Source of the DNA: Nevskiaceae bacterium
GTDB taxonomy: Bacteria > Pseudomonadota > Gammaproteobacteria > Steroidobacterales > Steroidobacteraceae
Reading direction: 5' to 3'
NCBI GenBank assembly: GCA_024234075.1
Contig: JACKOV010000007.1
Coordinates: forward strand, 70,842 to 134,841
Length of the DNA stretch: 64,000 bases
This document shows positions 43,474-51,541 of this stretch, piece after piece. Every line of letters begins with the position of its first letter. The stretch's first letter is position 1. Under the pieces are notes generated by a model, which saw nothing but the letters and a program-made list of their open reading frames with translations, was not told where the DNA came from and did no database searches. A program made the translations under genes and the position numbers.

Positions 43474-45861
43474 TCACTCCGTCGCACGCGCCCTGCGGAG
43501 CCTGGAGCCCGTCACCAGCGTCGCCAGTCCCAACAGCAGCCACGGACCGAATGCACCGCCGCCACCGCGACGGCCACTCACCTGGACGCCAGGAGCTTCA
43601 GGCGTGGCCGGCGTTTCAGGAGTGGCCGGTGTTTCGGGTGTGGCCGGCGTTTCAGGCGTCGTAGGTGTTTCGGATGCCGACTCCGGCGCCTCGAGCGTGT
43701 ATTCGTCGACCTGACCCGGTGTGGTGTGGCCCTCGATGACTTCGTCGACCGGCTCGCCGTCAGCGTCGAAGGTCGTCAGCGTCAGTTTGTACGAACCCGT
43801 GCGCGTGCCGACCAGTTGCACGTCGTAGTCGTCCACCGGCAACACCAGCGTCCAGCCATAGGTGCCGTCTTCGTGCTGGAAGGCCATGCTGTAGATGCCC
43901 GAACTGAGCCCCTGCGTCACGATCAGCCCGTCTTTCGTTTCCACCTGTTCGCCGGCGGAATTCGTGGCGATGATTTCCACCGGGCTTGCGGTGTTGATCG
44001 TCACGGCGTCGGGCGCCATCGGACAGGATGCGGACTCCGGCTCGGCAGGGACAACGGGCTGCGCACCACCGTAGGTGAACTCGGTCGCGTTGTGAGGGTA
44101 TCGGCCCTCGAACCCCACGCCGCCTTGGCCTTGCTGTTGCGGCGTGCCGGGAGGCGTGCCGGGAAACTTGTCGGCGGCCGTACGCAGGTAGTATCCGTTC
44201 AACCCGGTCCAGCCGAGCACGCCGAAGCCGCCACCCGGATCATTCGGACCGATCTCACTCTTGGGGGCCAGTGGAGAAGGACTCGGGGTGCCATTGATGA
44301 TGATGCCGGTCCGCCGGTAGTCGGTGCCCTTCGGGTAGACGACCACACCCACATGCCCCGCATTCATGCCGGCCGTCTTGTACTGGCCGCTGGTGACCCG
44401 GCCGTAGGACAGGCCGGCGAAAACGCCCGGGTGCTCGGCGTGGATCGCCTCGAGCCGTTCGTAGATGTCGGCCATGTAGACGTTGCACGACTTGAAATGC
44501 TTGTTCGTGGTGTAGTTGAAATACGGCGCCAGAACCGCCATCGCGGCGTTCGTTTCCTCGTAGCTGCCGTTGCGGAAAGCAATATCGACGGTCGTCAGCG
44601 CCTCATTGTTGGTGAGGTCCATGTCGTCGTTGGCCTTCACCTTGAACTCGACACCCTCGGGATCCTGTTTGAAGGTTTGGAGTTCCACCCCTCGCTGCAA
44701 TGCGGCCAGATCCGTGGCGTCGGTGATGCGCGCAACGATCTCGACATCGGCCGTGCCGTGGGCCGCGAGACTGGGCCATGTGCAGATGGCGGTGCCGCCA
44801 ATCACGAAGGGCTGCGATGGCGGGATATTGGGTGCGGGCTTGCCGGGCAGCGTACACTGTGCGCCGGAAACGCTCTGCACCATCATCACGCTGGGAATCC
44901 GGGCTGCCAGTTCCACATTTTGCGCGTCCGCGTCGCCGAGATTGGCCACCTTCACCTTGTAGGTCGCGAACACACGCCCGGCGTCCCAATTCAGCTCGGT
45001 GATGGATCCCGTCGCGGTCACCGCCACGTCGACGACGTCGCGCATGTCGCCATCGACCGGCACGAAGATCGTGGCCTCGGCCCGCTCGGCGTAGGCAAAC
45101 TGCGCGTTGTTGCAGCATCCCGTCTCGACGATCGTGAGGCCAATCTCGAGCTCCACCCAGGTGGGGCCGTACATCCCGTCGGGCCGGGCCTTCAGCTTGA
45201 GCGAACAGGGGATCCCGGAACCGGTACCGGTCCAGTCCGGGCCGCCGAGGTAATTCCTGTAGCCATTGTCATAGCTGTAATGCCCATTGGCAAAAGTGGA
45301 GTCACTGACACTGAACGAAGCGCCACACCCCCGGGGATCACTTGAGAGCGGTTCGGCGCGGTCGGCTCGCCACTTGGTGAAAAGCGACTCAGTGCTGCCT
45401 GCGCTCGAATTCCGGTACAACGCATTGCCACAGGGCATCCGCTTCAGGGTGCCCCCATCCTGCAGATCGATGACCCAGCAGGCACCAATCCCCACCGAAT
45501 GGATTTGAGCGTAGCAGGGTGAGGGCGACCATGACGTATCGAGCGACAAATCATACGTCTGCCACCGATTGCACTTGGGAGGAACGGGCACCGTGGTGAT
45601 GTTCAAAGGCTGACCCGCCACGATGCGCCCCTCGAACGTCGCCGAAACGAGATTGCTGCGTTTGTAAGAGCACGCCCCGGGCTGCGGATAGTACATCCCG
45701 GGCTGCGGATGCGTTCGTATGTCCGGCTGTCCGTCCGGTGAGGTGCAGGCCGGCAGCGCCGCCTCGGGCGCCGGCACGGCATGTGCGTCGCTGGAAAACA
45801 GCGCGATCAGCAGCAATGCCGGCAGGATCGATACGCGGAAGAAACCGTTGGATTGGGCCAT
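43474..45861 (-). CDS. Large secreted protein with GlyGly-CTERM-like sorting tail
   Basis: A 795-residue exported protein of unrecognised family. The signal peptide ends near LFSSDAHA. Residues 30-270 form a cysteine-rich domain of unknown type. Residues about 270-430 resemble a DUF11-like Ig module (YKVKVANLGDADAQNVELAARI). Residues about 445-560 hold HFKSCNVYMADIYERL and AGHVGVVVYPKG, a Cys/His pair reminiscent of CHAP/NlpC cysteine hydrolases. A TPETPA-repeat linker precedes the tail GRRGGGGAFGPWLLLGL plus RLRRARAT: a glycine cluster, hydrophobic helix and basic end as in GlyGly-CTERM proteins cleaved by rhombosortase. The start is ATG 45861. Confidence 0.8.
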   Translation of the reverse strand: MAQSNGFFRVSILPALLLIALFSSDAHAVPAPEAALPACTSPDGQPDIRTHPQPGMYYPQPGACSYKRSNLVSATFEGRIVAGQPLNITTVPVPPKCNRWQTYDLSLDTSWSPSPCYAQIHSVGIGACWVIDLQDGGTLKRMPCGNALYRNSSAGSTESLFTKWRADRAEPLSSDPRGCGASFSVSDSTFANGHYSYDNGYRNYLGGPDWTGTGSGIPCSLKLKARPDGMYGPTWVELEIGLTIVETGCCNNAQFAYAERAEATIFVPVDGDMRDVVDVAVTATGSITELNWDAGRVFATYKVKVANLGDADAQNVELAARIPSVMMVQSVSGAQCTLPGKPAPNIPPSQPFVIGGTAICTWPSLAAHGTADVEIVARITDATDLAALQRGVELQTFKQDPEGVEFKVKANDDMDLTNNEALTTVDIAFRNGSYEETNAAMAVLAPYFNYTTNKHFKSCNVYMADIYERLEAIHAEHPGVFAGLSYGRVTSGQYKTAGMNAGHVGVVVYPKGTDYRRTGIIINGTPSPSPLAPKSEIGPNDPGGGFGVLGWTGLNGYYLRTAADKFPGTPPGTPQQQGQGGVGFEGRYPHNATEFTYGGAQPVVPAEPESASCPMAPDAVTINTASPVEIIATNSAGEQVETKDGLIVTQGLSSGIYSMAFQHEDGTYGWTLVLPVDDYDVQLVGTRTGSYKLTLTTFDADGEPVDEVIEGHTTPGQVDEYTLEAPESASETPTTPETPATPETPATPETPATPEAPGVQVSGRRGGGGAFGPWLLLGLATLVTGSRLRRARATE
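43601..43672 (-). repeat. Four tandem 18-bp repeats encoding a Thr-Pro-Glu linker
   Basis: Units start at 43601, 43619, 43637 and 43655 and differ at a few third positions. They encode six-residue TPETPA-type repeats just before the C-terminal sorting tail of the secreted protein. Copy number is likely to vary between strains by slippage. Confidence 0.85.
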
Positions 45862-45942
45862 TGGAGAGTTCCCGGGAAATAATTGCCTCACTCCTGACGC
45901 GGCATCCGCGGGCCGCACGGCTCATCCGGCGGGAAAAAAACA

Positions 45943-45978
45943 AAAAGCCGCTTAGCTGATCTCAGCTAAGCGGCTTTT
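45943..45978. terminator. Bidirectional intrinsic terminator between tRNA-Gln and the secreted protein
   Basis: A perfect palindrome, AAAAGCCGCTTAGCTGA (45943-45959), faces TCAGCTAAGCGGCTTTT (45962-45978), with T-tracts readable on both strands. It lies just 3' of tRNA-Gln on the minus strand and therefore ends the rplM-rpsI-tRNA transcript. Confidence 0.9.
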
Positions 45979-45983
45979 GGGGT

Positions 45984-46057
45984 TGGCTGGGGGACTAGGA
46001 TTCGAACCTAGGTAAACGGAGTCAGAGTCCGTTGTCCTACCGCTAGACGATCCCCCA
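45984..46057 (-). tRNA. glnX: tRNA-Gln (anticodon CTG)
   Basis: A 74-nt cloverleaf on the minus strand: TGGGGGA pairs with TCCCCCA, followed by GCCA with CCA encoded. The anticodon arm ACGGA-CTCTGAC-TCCGT gives anticodon CTG, reading CAG. The T-arm contains GGTTCGAATCC. The U1-A72 start of the acceptor stem is typical for glutamine tRNAs. Confidence 0.96.
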
Positions 46058-46089
46058 ATAAGAACCGGTCTGCAGCAGCGCCGAGGATA

Positions 46090-46479
46090 TCAGCGCTTCG
46101 AGTACTGCGGACCGCGGCGGGCCTTGCGACGGCCGACCTTCTTGCGCTCGACCTCGCGGGCATCGCGGGTGACGAAACCGGCGGCACGCAGCGGGCGGCG
46201 CAGGGTCTCGTCGAACTCGATCAGCGCCCGGGTGATGCCGTGGCGGATCGCGCCGGCCTGGCCGGTGATGCCACCGCCCACGACCGTGGCTTCGACATCG
46301 AAGCGATCGACCAGCTGGGTCAGCTCCAGCGGCTGGCGGACGATCATCCGACCGGTCTGGCGACCGAAGAACTGGTCGAGCGAGCGGTCGTTGACCGTGA
46401 TCTTGCCCGAGCCGGGCTTCAGGAAGACGCGGGCCGTGGCGGTTTTGCGGCGGCCGGTACCGTAGTTGGTGGCGGGCAT
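46090..46479 (-). CDS. rpsI: 30S ribosomal protein S9
   Basis: A 129-residue protein starting NYGTGRRKTATARVFL and containing GGGITGQAGAIRHGITRAL, and ending GRRKARRGPQYSKR, the C-terminal tail that reaches the P-site tRNA. It follows rplM on the same transcript, with 34 bp between. The tRNA-Gln lies 32 bp downstream. Confidence 0.98.
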   Translation of the reverse strand: MPATNYGTGRRKTATARVFLKPGSGKITVNDRSLDQFFGRQTGRMIVRQPLELTQLVDRFDVEATVVGGGITGQAGAIRHGITRALIEFDETLRRPLRAAGFVTRDAREVERKKVGRRKARRGPQYSKR

Positions 46480-46513
46480 CAGTTGACTCGTGAAACAGGT
46501 TGGGAAACGTGAC

Positions 46514-46960
46514 TTAGAACGCCAGCGGCTTCGGCTGCTGGGCGCTGTGCGGATGCTTGTCGCCCGCGAAAACATGCAGCTTGCGGAACATCCGGCGGCC
46601 GAGGATCGTCTTCGGCAGCATGCCCTTGACCGCGAACTCGAGCGCGCGCTCGGGATGCTCCTGCAGCAGCTTGTCCAGCGCGATGGACTTGATGCCGCCG
46701 ATCGCCCCGGTGTGGTGGTAGTAGATCTTGTCGCTGAGCTTGCGGCCCGTGACGCGGATCTTCTCGGCATTGACCACGACGATATGGTCGCCCATGTCGA
46801 CATGCGGGCTGTAGTCCGCCTTGTGCTTGCCCTTGAGGCGCAGCGCGATGTTCGAGGCGAGGCGGCCCAGCGTCTGGCCGTTGGCATCGATCAGGAACCA
46901 ATCGCCGCGGACCGTCTGCGGCCGGGCGAACGTGGTGGTAGTGGCGATGGCAGTCGTCAT
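46514..46960 (-). CDS. rplM: 50S ribosomal protein L13
   Basis: A 148-residue protein with DWFLIDANGQTLGRLASNIA, the signature GDHIVVVNAEKIRVTGRK and GMLPKTILGRRMFRKLHVF. It is slightly longer at the N-terminus than E. coli L13. It is the first gene of the rplM-rpsI operon. The intergenic region up to coq7 (46961-47177) must hold two divergent promoters, but I see no clear hexamer pair for either. Confidence 0.98.
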   Translation of the reverse strand: MTTAIATTTTFARPQTVRGDWFLIDANGQTLGRLASNIALRLKGKHKADYSPHVDMGDHIVVVNAEKIRVTGRKLSDKIYYHHTGAIGGIKSIALDKLLQEHPERALEFAVKGMLPKTILGRRMFRKLHVFAGDKHPHSAQQPKPLAF

Positions 46961-47177
46961 GTCGGGTCTCCGGCCACGGCTTCGGCCCGTCCAGGGCCGG
47001 CGCAGCTCGTCGTAAAAAGGCGCGGAAGTTTACTGAAGCCGTCCCGGCTTTGGAAGTAGTCCACAAATCTCGCTGCCGAAATCGCGAGCGAAATACACAA
47101 CACCATGATTTACATGGATTTTATATCCACGTCCGGCAAAACCGCGGAAGCCGGGCGCCGCCCACTATAATGAGTCG

Positions 47178-47867
47178 ATGGACGCGGAGCGCCTGCTCGA
47201 CCCCCTGATCACGACCCTGGACCGGGCCTTGCGCGCGGTCCTGGCCCCGGCCCGTGCCGCCCGCCCGATGCCCGAGCCCGCGCCCGAATCCGGACCCACC
47301 GCCTCGGCCTCAGCTTCCTCGGCTACCGCCCCCGCTGCGCCCGCCGCCGAGCTGTCCGAGCCTGAACGGCGGACCGCCGCGGCGCTGATGCGCGTCAATC
47401 ATTCCGGCGAAGTCGCGGCCCAGGCGCTCTACCACGGCCAGGCCCTGCTGGCACGCGATGCCGGAACCCGCGAATTGCTGCTGCAGGCCGCCCGCGACGA
47501 GACCGATCATCTGGCCTGGTGTCAGGATCGCCTGCACGAGCTCGACTCGCGGCCGAGCCGGCTGGCCCCGGTCTGGTATGCCGGTTCGTTCGCGATCGGT
47601 GCGCTGGCCGCGGCGCTGGGCGACCGCGTCAGCCTGGGGTTCGTCGCCGAAACCGAGCGCCAGGTCGAAGGCCATATCGACTCCCATCTCGAACGCCTGC
47701 CGCCCGCCGACAGCCGCAGCCGGGCGATCCTCGAACAGATGCGCCGCGACGAAATCGCCCACGGCCAGCACGCCACCGCTGCCGGCGGCCTGCCGCTGCC
47801 GGCGCCGGTGCGCGGTCTGATGCGCCGCTCCGCCCGTGTGATGACATTCACAAGTTATTGGATATGA
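47178..47867 (+). CDS. coq7: Demethoxyubiquinone hydroxylase, Coq7 type
   Basis: A 229-residue diiron hydroxylase adding the C6 hydroxyl in ubiquinone synthesis. Ligand motifs are RVNHSGEVAAQ (Glu), ARDETDHLAWC (ExxH), AETERQVEGH and RRDEIAHGQHA (ExxH). Residues about 25-60 are an Ala/Pro/Ser-rich insert before the core. It uses ATG 47178, with TATAAT only seven bases upstream (47166-47171), so the transcript may have a very short leader. Confidence 0.95.
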   Translation: MDAERLLDPLITTLDRALRAVLAPARAARPMPEPAPESGPTASASASSATAPAAPAAELSEPERRTAAALMRVNHSGEVAAQALYHGQALLARDAGTRELLLQAARDETDHLAWCQDRLHELDSRPSRLAPVWYAGSFAIGALAAALGDRVSLGFVAETERQVEGHIDSHLERLPPADSRSRAILEQMRRDEIAHGQHATAAGGLPLPAPVRGLMRRSARVMTFTSYWI

Positions 47868-47947
47868 ATCAGAATCGGCTTGCGCACCCGCTCGCTTATG
47901 TATAAAAAGCCGCAACGTAAGTAAAATGCCGCCTGCGGGAGATTTTT

Positions 47948-48721
47948 GTGGTGGACGATAACGTTAAGCCGCTCAGCGACATCCCGGCGATCAATCGTTT
48001 CCTGAGCTACTGCCGCATCCGCACGGTGCCTTCCAAGACCGTCGTGATCCACGCGGGCGACCTTCCCGACGTCCTCTACTACATCATCTCCGGCTCGGTC
48101 GAGGTGATGATCGAGGACGAGGAAGGTAACGAAATGGTGCTGGCCTACCTCAACAAGAGCCAGTTCTTCGGCGAAATGGGCCTGTTCTACGAACAGCCGA
48201 CCCGTACCGCCTGGGTCCGCACCCGCGGCCAGTGCGAGCTCGCCGAAATGACCTACCCGCGCTTCCGGCAGATCGCCGCCGAAAGCCCGGGCCTGATTTT
48301 CGAGCTCGCGACCCAGCTCGCGACCCGGCTCGACCGCACCAACCGCAAGCTCGGCGACCTCGCCTTCGTCGACGTCACCGGCCGTGTCGCGCACGCGATC
48401 ATGGACCTATGCGGCGAGCCCGATGCCATGACCCACCCCGAAGGCATGCAGATCAAGGTCTCGCGCCAGGAGCTGTCGCGCCTGGTCGGCTGCTCGCGCG
48501 AAATGGCCGGCCGCGTGCTGAAGGTGCTGGAGGAACAGGGCCTGCTGCGCGCCACCGGCAAGACCATCGTCGTCTACAACGCGCGTCCGAAGATGAAGAC
48601 CCGTCCGGTGATCGTGCCGGTCAAGACCGCCGCCGCGGCAACGGGCGGCAAGGCGGCCGCTGCCGCTGCCGCACCCCTCGACGACGACGAGGACGACGAC
48701 TGGGACGACGACGACGAATGA
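47948..48721 (+). CDS. Crp/Clp/Vfr-family regulator with acidic C-terminal tail
   Basis: A 257-residue protein starting with two adjacent GTG codons (47948 and 47951). The cyclic-nucleotide domain has FGEMGLFYEQPTRTAWVRT, keeping Glu and Arg of the cAMP pocket but Thr where CRP has Ser. The helix-turn-helix SRQELSRLVGCSREMAGRVL is close to CRP, so a TGTGA-like site is expected. The family ends near residue 210; here about 45 residues follow: a lysine/alanine stretch, then DDDEDDDWDDDDE. Synteny with coq7 recalls Xanthomonas clp, which responds to c-di-GMP. Confidence 0.9.
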   Translation: MVDDNVKPLSDIPAINRFLSYCRIRTVPSKTVVIHAGDLPDVLYYIISGSVEVMIEDEEGNEMVLAYLNKSQFFGEMGLFYEQPTRTAWVRTRGQCELAEMTYPRFRQIAAESPGLIFELATQLATRLDRTNRKLGDLAFVDVTGRVAHAIMDLCGEPDAMTHPEGMQIKVSRQELSRLVGCSREMAGRVLKVLEEQGLLRATGKTIVVYNARPKMKTRPVIVPVKTAAAATGGKAAAAAAAPLDDDEDDDWDDDDE

Positions 48722-48775
48722 GCGAGGTGTCGGGACGCCGCCCCGCGCGGCGCCCAGACACCGTCTGAGCCAGTC

Positions 48776-49462
48776 TCAGGCGCGCGCCGCGTCGATCTCG
48801 CGCCGCAACTCGCGAATGGTTGCCGCGTAGTCCCGGCTGCCGAAAATCGCCGAACCGGCGACGAAGGTATCCGCGCCGGCTGCCGCGACCGCACGGATGT
48901 TCGCCGGCTTGATGCCCCCATCGACCTCGAGCCGGATCTCGCGGCCGCTGGCCGCGATCCGCGCCCGCGCCTGGGCGATCTTCGCCAGCACGCCCGGAAT
49001 GAAGGCCTGGCCGCCGAAACCCGGATTGACCGACATCAGCAACACCATGTCGATGCTGCCCAGCGTGTAATCGAGCCAATCCAGCGGCGTCGCCGGATTG
49101 AATACCAGCCCCGGCCGGCAACCCAGCTCGCGGATCAGGCCGATGGTGCGATCGACGTGGTCGCTCGCCTCCGGGTGGAAGGTGATGTAGGTAGCACCGG
49201 CCTTGGCGAAATCCGGCACGATGCGATCGACCGGGCGGACCATCAAGTGCACGTCGATCGGCGCCGTGACACCGTGCCGGCGCAAAGCTTCGCAGACCAG
49301 CGGGCCGACGGTCAGGTTCGGCACATAGTGGTTGTCCATGACGTCGAAGTGCACCAGATCGGCGCCCGCGGCCAGCACCGCATCGACATCCGCACCCAGG
49401 CGCGCAAAATCCGCCGACAGGATCGACGGCGCGATCCAGGGCGCCATAGCCGCAGTATTCAT
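48776..49462 (-). CDS. rpe: Ribulose-phosphate 3-epimerase
   Basis: A 228-residue TIM-barrel metalloenzyme interconverting ribulose-5-phosphate and xylulose-5-phosphate. Motifs are IAPSILSADFARLG, VHFDVMDNHYVPNLT, IDVHLMV, MSVNPGFGGQAFIP, LEVDGGIKPANI and GADTFVAGSAIFG. Its start overlaps the djlA stop by four bases (49459-49462), so they are coupled. Confidence 0.97.
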   Translation of the reverse strand: MNTAAMAPWIAPSILSADFARLGADVDAVLAAGADLVHFDVMDNHYVPNLTVGPLVCEALRRHGVTAPIDVHLMVRPVDRIVPDFAKAGATYITFHPEASDHVDRTIGLIRELGCRPGLVFNPATPLDWLDYTLGSIDMVLLMSVNPGFGGQAFIPGVLAKIAQARARIAASGREIRLEVDGGIKPANIRAVAAAGADTFVAGSAIFGSRDYAATIRELRREIDAARA

Positions 49463-50436
49463 TGCAATCCTCGTTTCTCGCGCACCAAGTCCCAGGCCTC
49501 GATGATCTGCTGGGTGCGCCGCTTGGCATGCTCGAGCATCGACTCGGGCAGACCGTTGGCCTTGAGCTTATCAGGGTGATGGCGCGACAACTGGCGACGA
49601 TAGGCCCGCACGACTTCCTCGTCGCTGGCCCTCGCCGACACTTCGAGCACCTCGTAGGCCTGCTCGAGCCGCACCCGTGCCTGCGCCTCGCGCCGGGCGG
49701 CACCCGCGCTGCCGCCCGGCTCTTGTGCACGACCGTTGTCGGCCCAGCCGTGGCGCAACCGCAGCACGGCTTCGAAATGCGCGAACTCCACCGAGCCGAC
49801 GCCCAGCAGGGTCGCGATCCGCTGCAGCCGTGTGCGCGACGGACCGCGCAGGTCCGTGCCGGCGAGCGCGGCGCGCATCTGGATCTCGAGAAAGATGCCG
49901 AGCAGGTCGGGCCGGCCGGCGCAGGCGCGACGCAGCCCCAGGATCGCGCGATCGAGCCCATAGCCCGGCTGCTTGCCGGTGTTGAAATGGCCGATCGCCT
50001 CGCCGACCTGCAAGTCGTCGAGACCGAATTCGGCCATCACCGCCCGGGCCGCACGGATCTCCGCTTCGGAGACCCGCCCATCGGCCTTGGCGACATGCCC
50101 CATGACCTCGAAGGTCACGCGGAAGAAACGCGCCGCGACCTGGGCCGGATCGCGATACGGCGCGGAGTTCTGATAAGCCTCGACGTCGGGATTGCGATCC
50201 GCGGCCTGCCCGCGCCGCCGCCGGGCGCCCGGCTCGCCGGGCCGCGCAGTGCGACGGGCATCGCCGCCACCCTGCTCGCCCGGATCGCCGAACACGTCGC
50301 GCAACCGGCGCATACTCGCACCGGCGGCAGCGATCTTCTCGTCGTAGAGATGACCGGCCAGCACGCCCAGCGCCACGCCGACCGGCCCGAAAGCCAGACC
50401 CAGCGCGCCACCGACAAGTTTCCCGCTCCACTTCAT
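49459..50436 (-). CDS. djlA: Membrane-anchored DnaJ-like co-chaperone
   Basis: A 325-residue protein: an N-terminal transmembrane helix (GGALGLAFGPVGVALGVLAG), a TerB-like helical domain (about residues 105-220, FFRVTFEVMGHVAKADGRVSE) and a C-terminal J domain with the HPD motif in LSRHHPDKLKANGLP. This is the DjlA arrangement; DjlA works with DnaK and influences envelope stress. Residues 55-85 are an arginine/glycine-rich insert. The start is ATG 50436. Confidence 0.93.
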   Translation of the reverse strand: MKWSGKLVGGALGLAFGPVGVALGVLAGHLYDEKIAAAGASMRRLRDVFGDPGEQGGGDARRTARPGEPGARRRRGQAADRNPDVEAYQNSAPYRDPAQVAARFFRVTFEVMGHVAKADGRVSEAEIRAARAVMAEFGLDDLQVGEAIGHFNTGKQPGYGLDRAILGLRRACAGRPDLLGIFLEIQMRAALAGTDLRGPSRTRLQRIATLLGVGSVEFAHFEAVLRLRHGWADNGRAQEPGGSAGAARREAQARVRLEQAYEVLEVSARASDEEVVRAYRRQLSRHHPDKLKANGLPESMLEHAKRRTQQIIEAWDLVREKRGLQ

Positions 50437-50541
50437 CCTGCAATACTAGCAATCCCGCCCCACGGCCGATCGGCAGGTCCGTCCCCCTTGCAGCAGAATG
50501 CTCCCGCAACGAACGCAGCAGCGCCGGCACCGGCAGGCGCC

Positions 50542-51423
50542 GTGCACCGCACTGCGCTGCGCCATTTGCCGCTGATCCACACCGGCAAGGTCCGCGACAT
50601 CTACGCAGTCGATCCCGCGACCATGCTGATCGTCACCACCGATCGGCTGTCCGCCTTCGACGTCGTGCTGCCGGATCCGATCCCGCACAAGGGGCGGGTG
50701 CTGACCGAAATCTCGAACTTCTGGTTCGCCCGCACTACCCACATCGTGCCGAACCAGCTGACCGGCCGCTCGCTCGACGAGCTGCCGCTCGATGCCGACG
50801 AACGCGCACTGCTGGCGGGGCGCGCCACCATCGTGCGGCGCCTGAAAGCGCTGCCGATCGAGGCCGTGGTCCGCGGCTACCTGATCGGCTCGGGGTGGAA
50901 GGACTACCAGCAGAGCGGCGCGGTCTGCGGCATCCGCCTGCCGCCCGGGCTGCAGCTCGCGGCGCAACTCCCGCAACCGCTGTTCACGCCCGCGTCCAAG
51001 GCGCCGCTCGGCCAGCACGACGAGAACATCGACTTCGACACGGTGGTGCGCCAGATCGGCGCCGACCTCGCCGCGCAGCTGCGCGACACCGCGCTGCAGC
51101 TATACCAGTTCGCCGCGGCCCATGCGCGGGCCCGCGGCATCATCGTCGCCGATACCAAGTTCGAGTTCGGCCTCGACGAGACCGGCCGCCTGCACCTGAT
51201 CGACGAGGTCGTCACGCCGGACTCCTCGCGCTTCTGGCCGGCCGACACCTACCAGGTCGGCATCAGCCCACCGTCGTTCGACAAGCAGTTCGTGCGCGAC
51301 TATCTCGAGACGCTCGACTGGAACAAGCGCGCTCCGGGCCCGCCGCTGCCGGCGGAGATCATTGCGCGGACCAGCGAGAAGTATTGCGAGGCGCTGGCGC
51401 GAATCACAGGACCGGCGCTTTAG
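50542..51423 (+). CDS. purC: SAICAR synthetase
   Basis: A 293-residue purine-pathway ligase joining aspartate to CAIR. It opens HTGKVRDIYAVDPATML, then TDRLSAFDVVLPDPIP, GYLIGSGWKDY, GQHDENIDF, IVADTKFEFGLDE, LIDEVVTPDSSRFWPAD and SFDKQFVRDYLE. It is the longer (about 295-300 residue) form rather than the 237-residue E. coli type. The start is taken as GTG 50542; an earlier in-frame start upstream would only add low-complexity alanine/proline sequence. Confidence 0.95.
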   Translation: MHRTALRHLPLIHTGKVRDIYAVDPATMLIVTTDRLSAFDVVLPDPIPHKGRVLTEISNFWFARTTHIVPNQLTGRSLDELPLDADERALLAGRATIVRRLKALPIEAVVRGYLIGSGWKDYQQSGAVCGIRLPPGLQLAAQLPQPLFTPASKAPLGQHDENIDFDTVVRQIGADLAAQLRDTALQLYQFAAAHARARGIIVADTKFEFGLDETGRLHLIDEVVTPDSSRFWPADTYQVGISPPSFDKQFVRDYLETLDWNKRAPGPPLPAEIIARTSEKYCEALARITGPAL

Positions 51424-51541
51424 GGTCTGGCCACGCTCGCGGAGCGCGGTGAATGCCGCGGAGCCGTGCAGCAGGACGCTTGGCGCGCCGCGGACACCGG
51501 GCCCAGAGCGACCCGAGCTTGCGTGCCGTCCGTGCGGGGGC

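Noticed and set aside
43594..43672. Regular repeats considered as a CRISPR array
   Set aside because: Units are contiguous 18-mers without spacers and encode a TPETPA linker in frame.
47166..47171. TATAAT just before coq7 as a definite promoter
   Set aside because: It lies seven bases from the ATG and has no -35 match at 16-18 bp; kept only as a remark in the coq7 entry.
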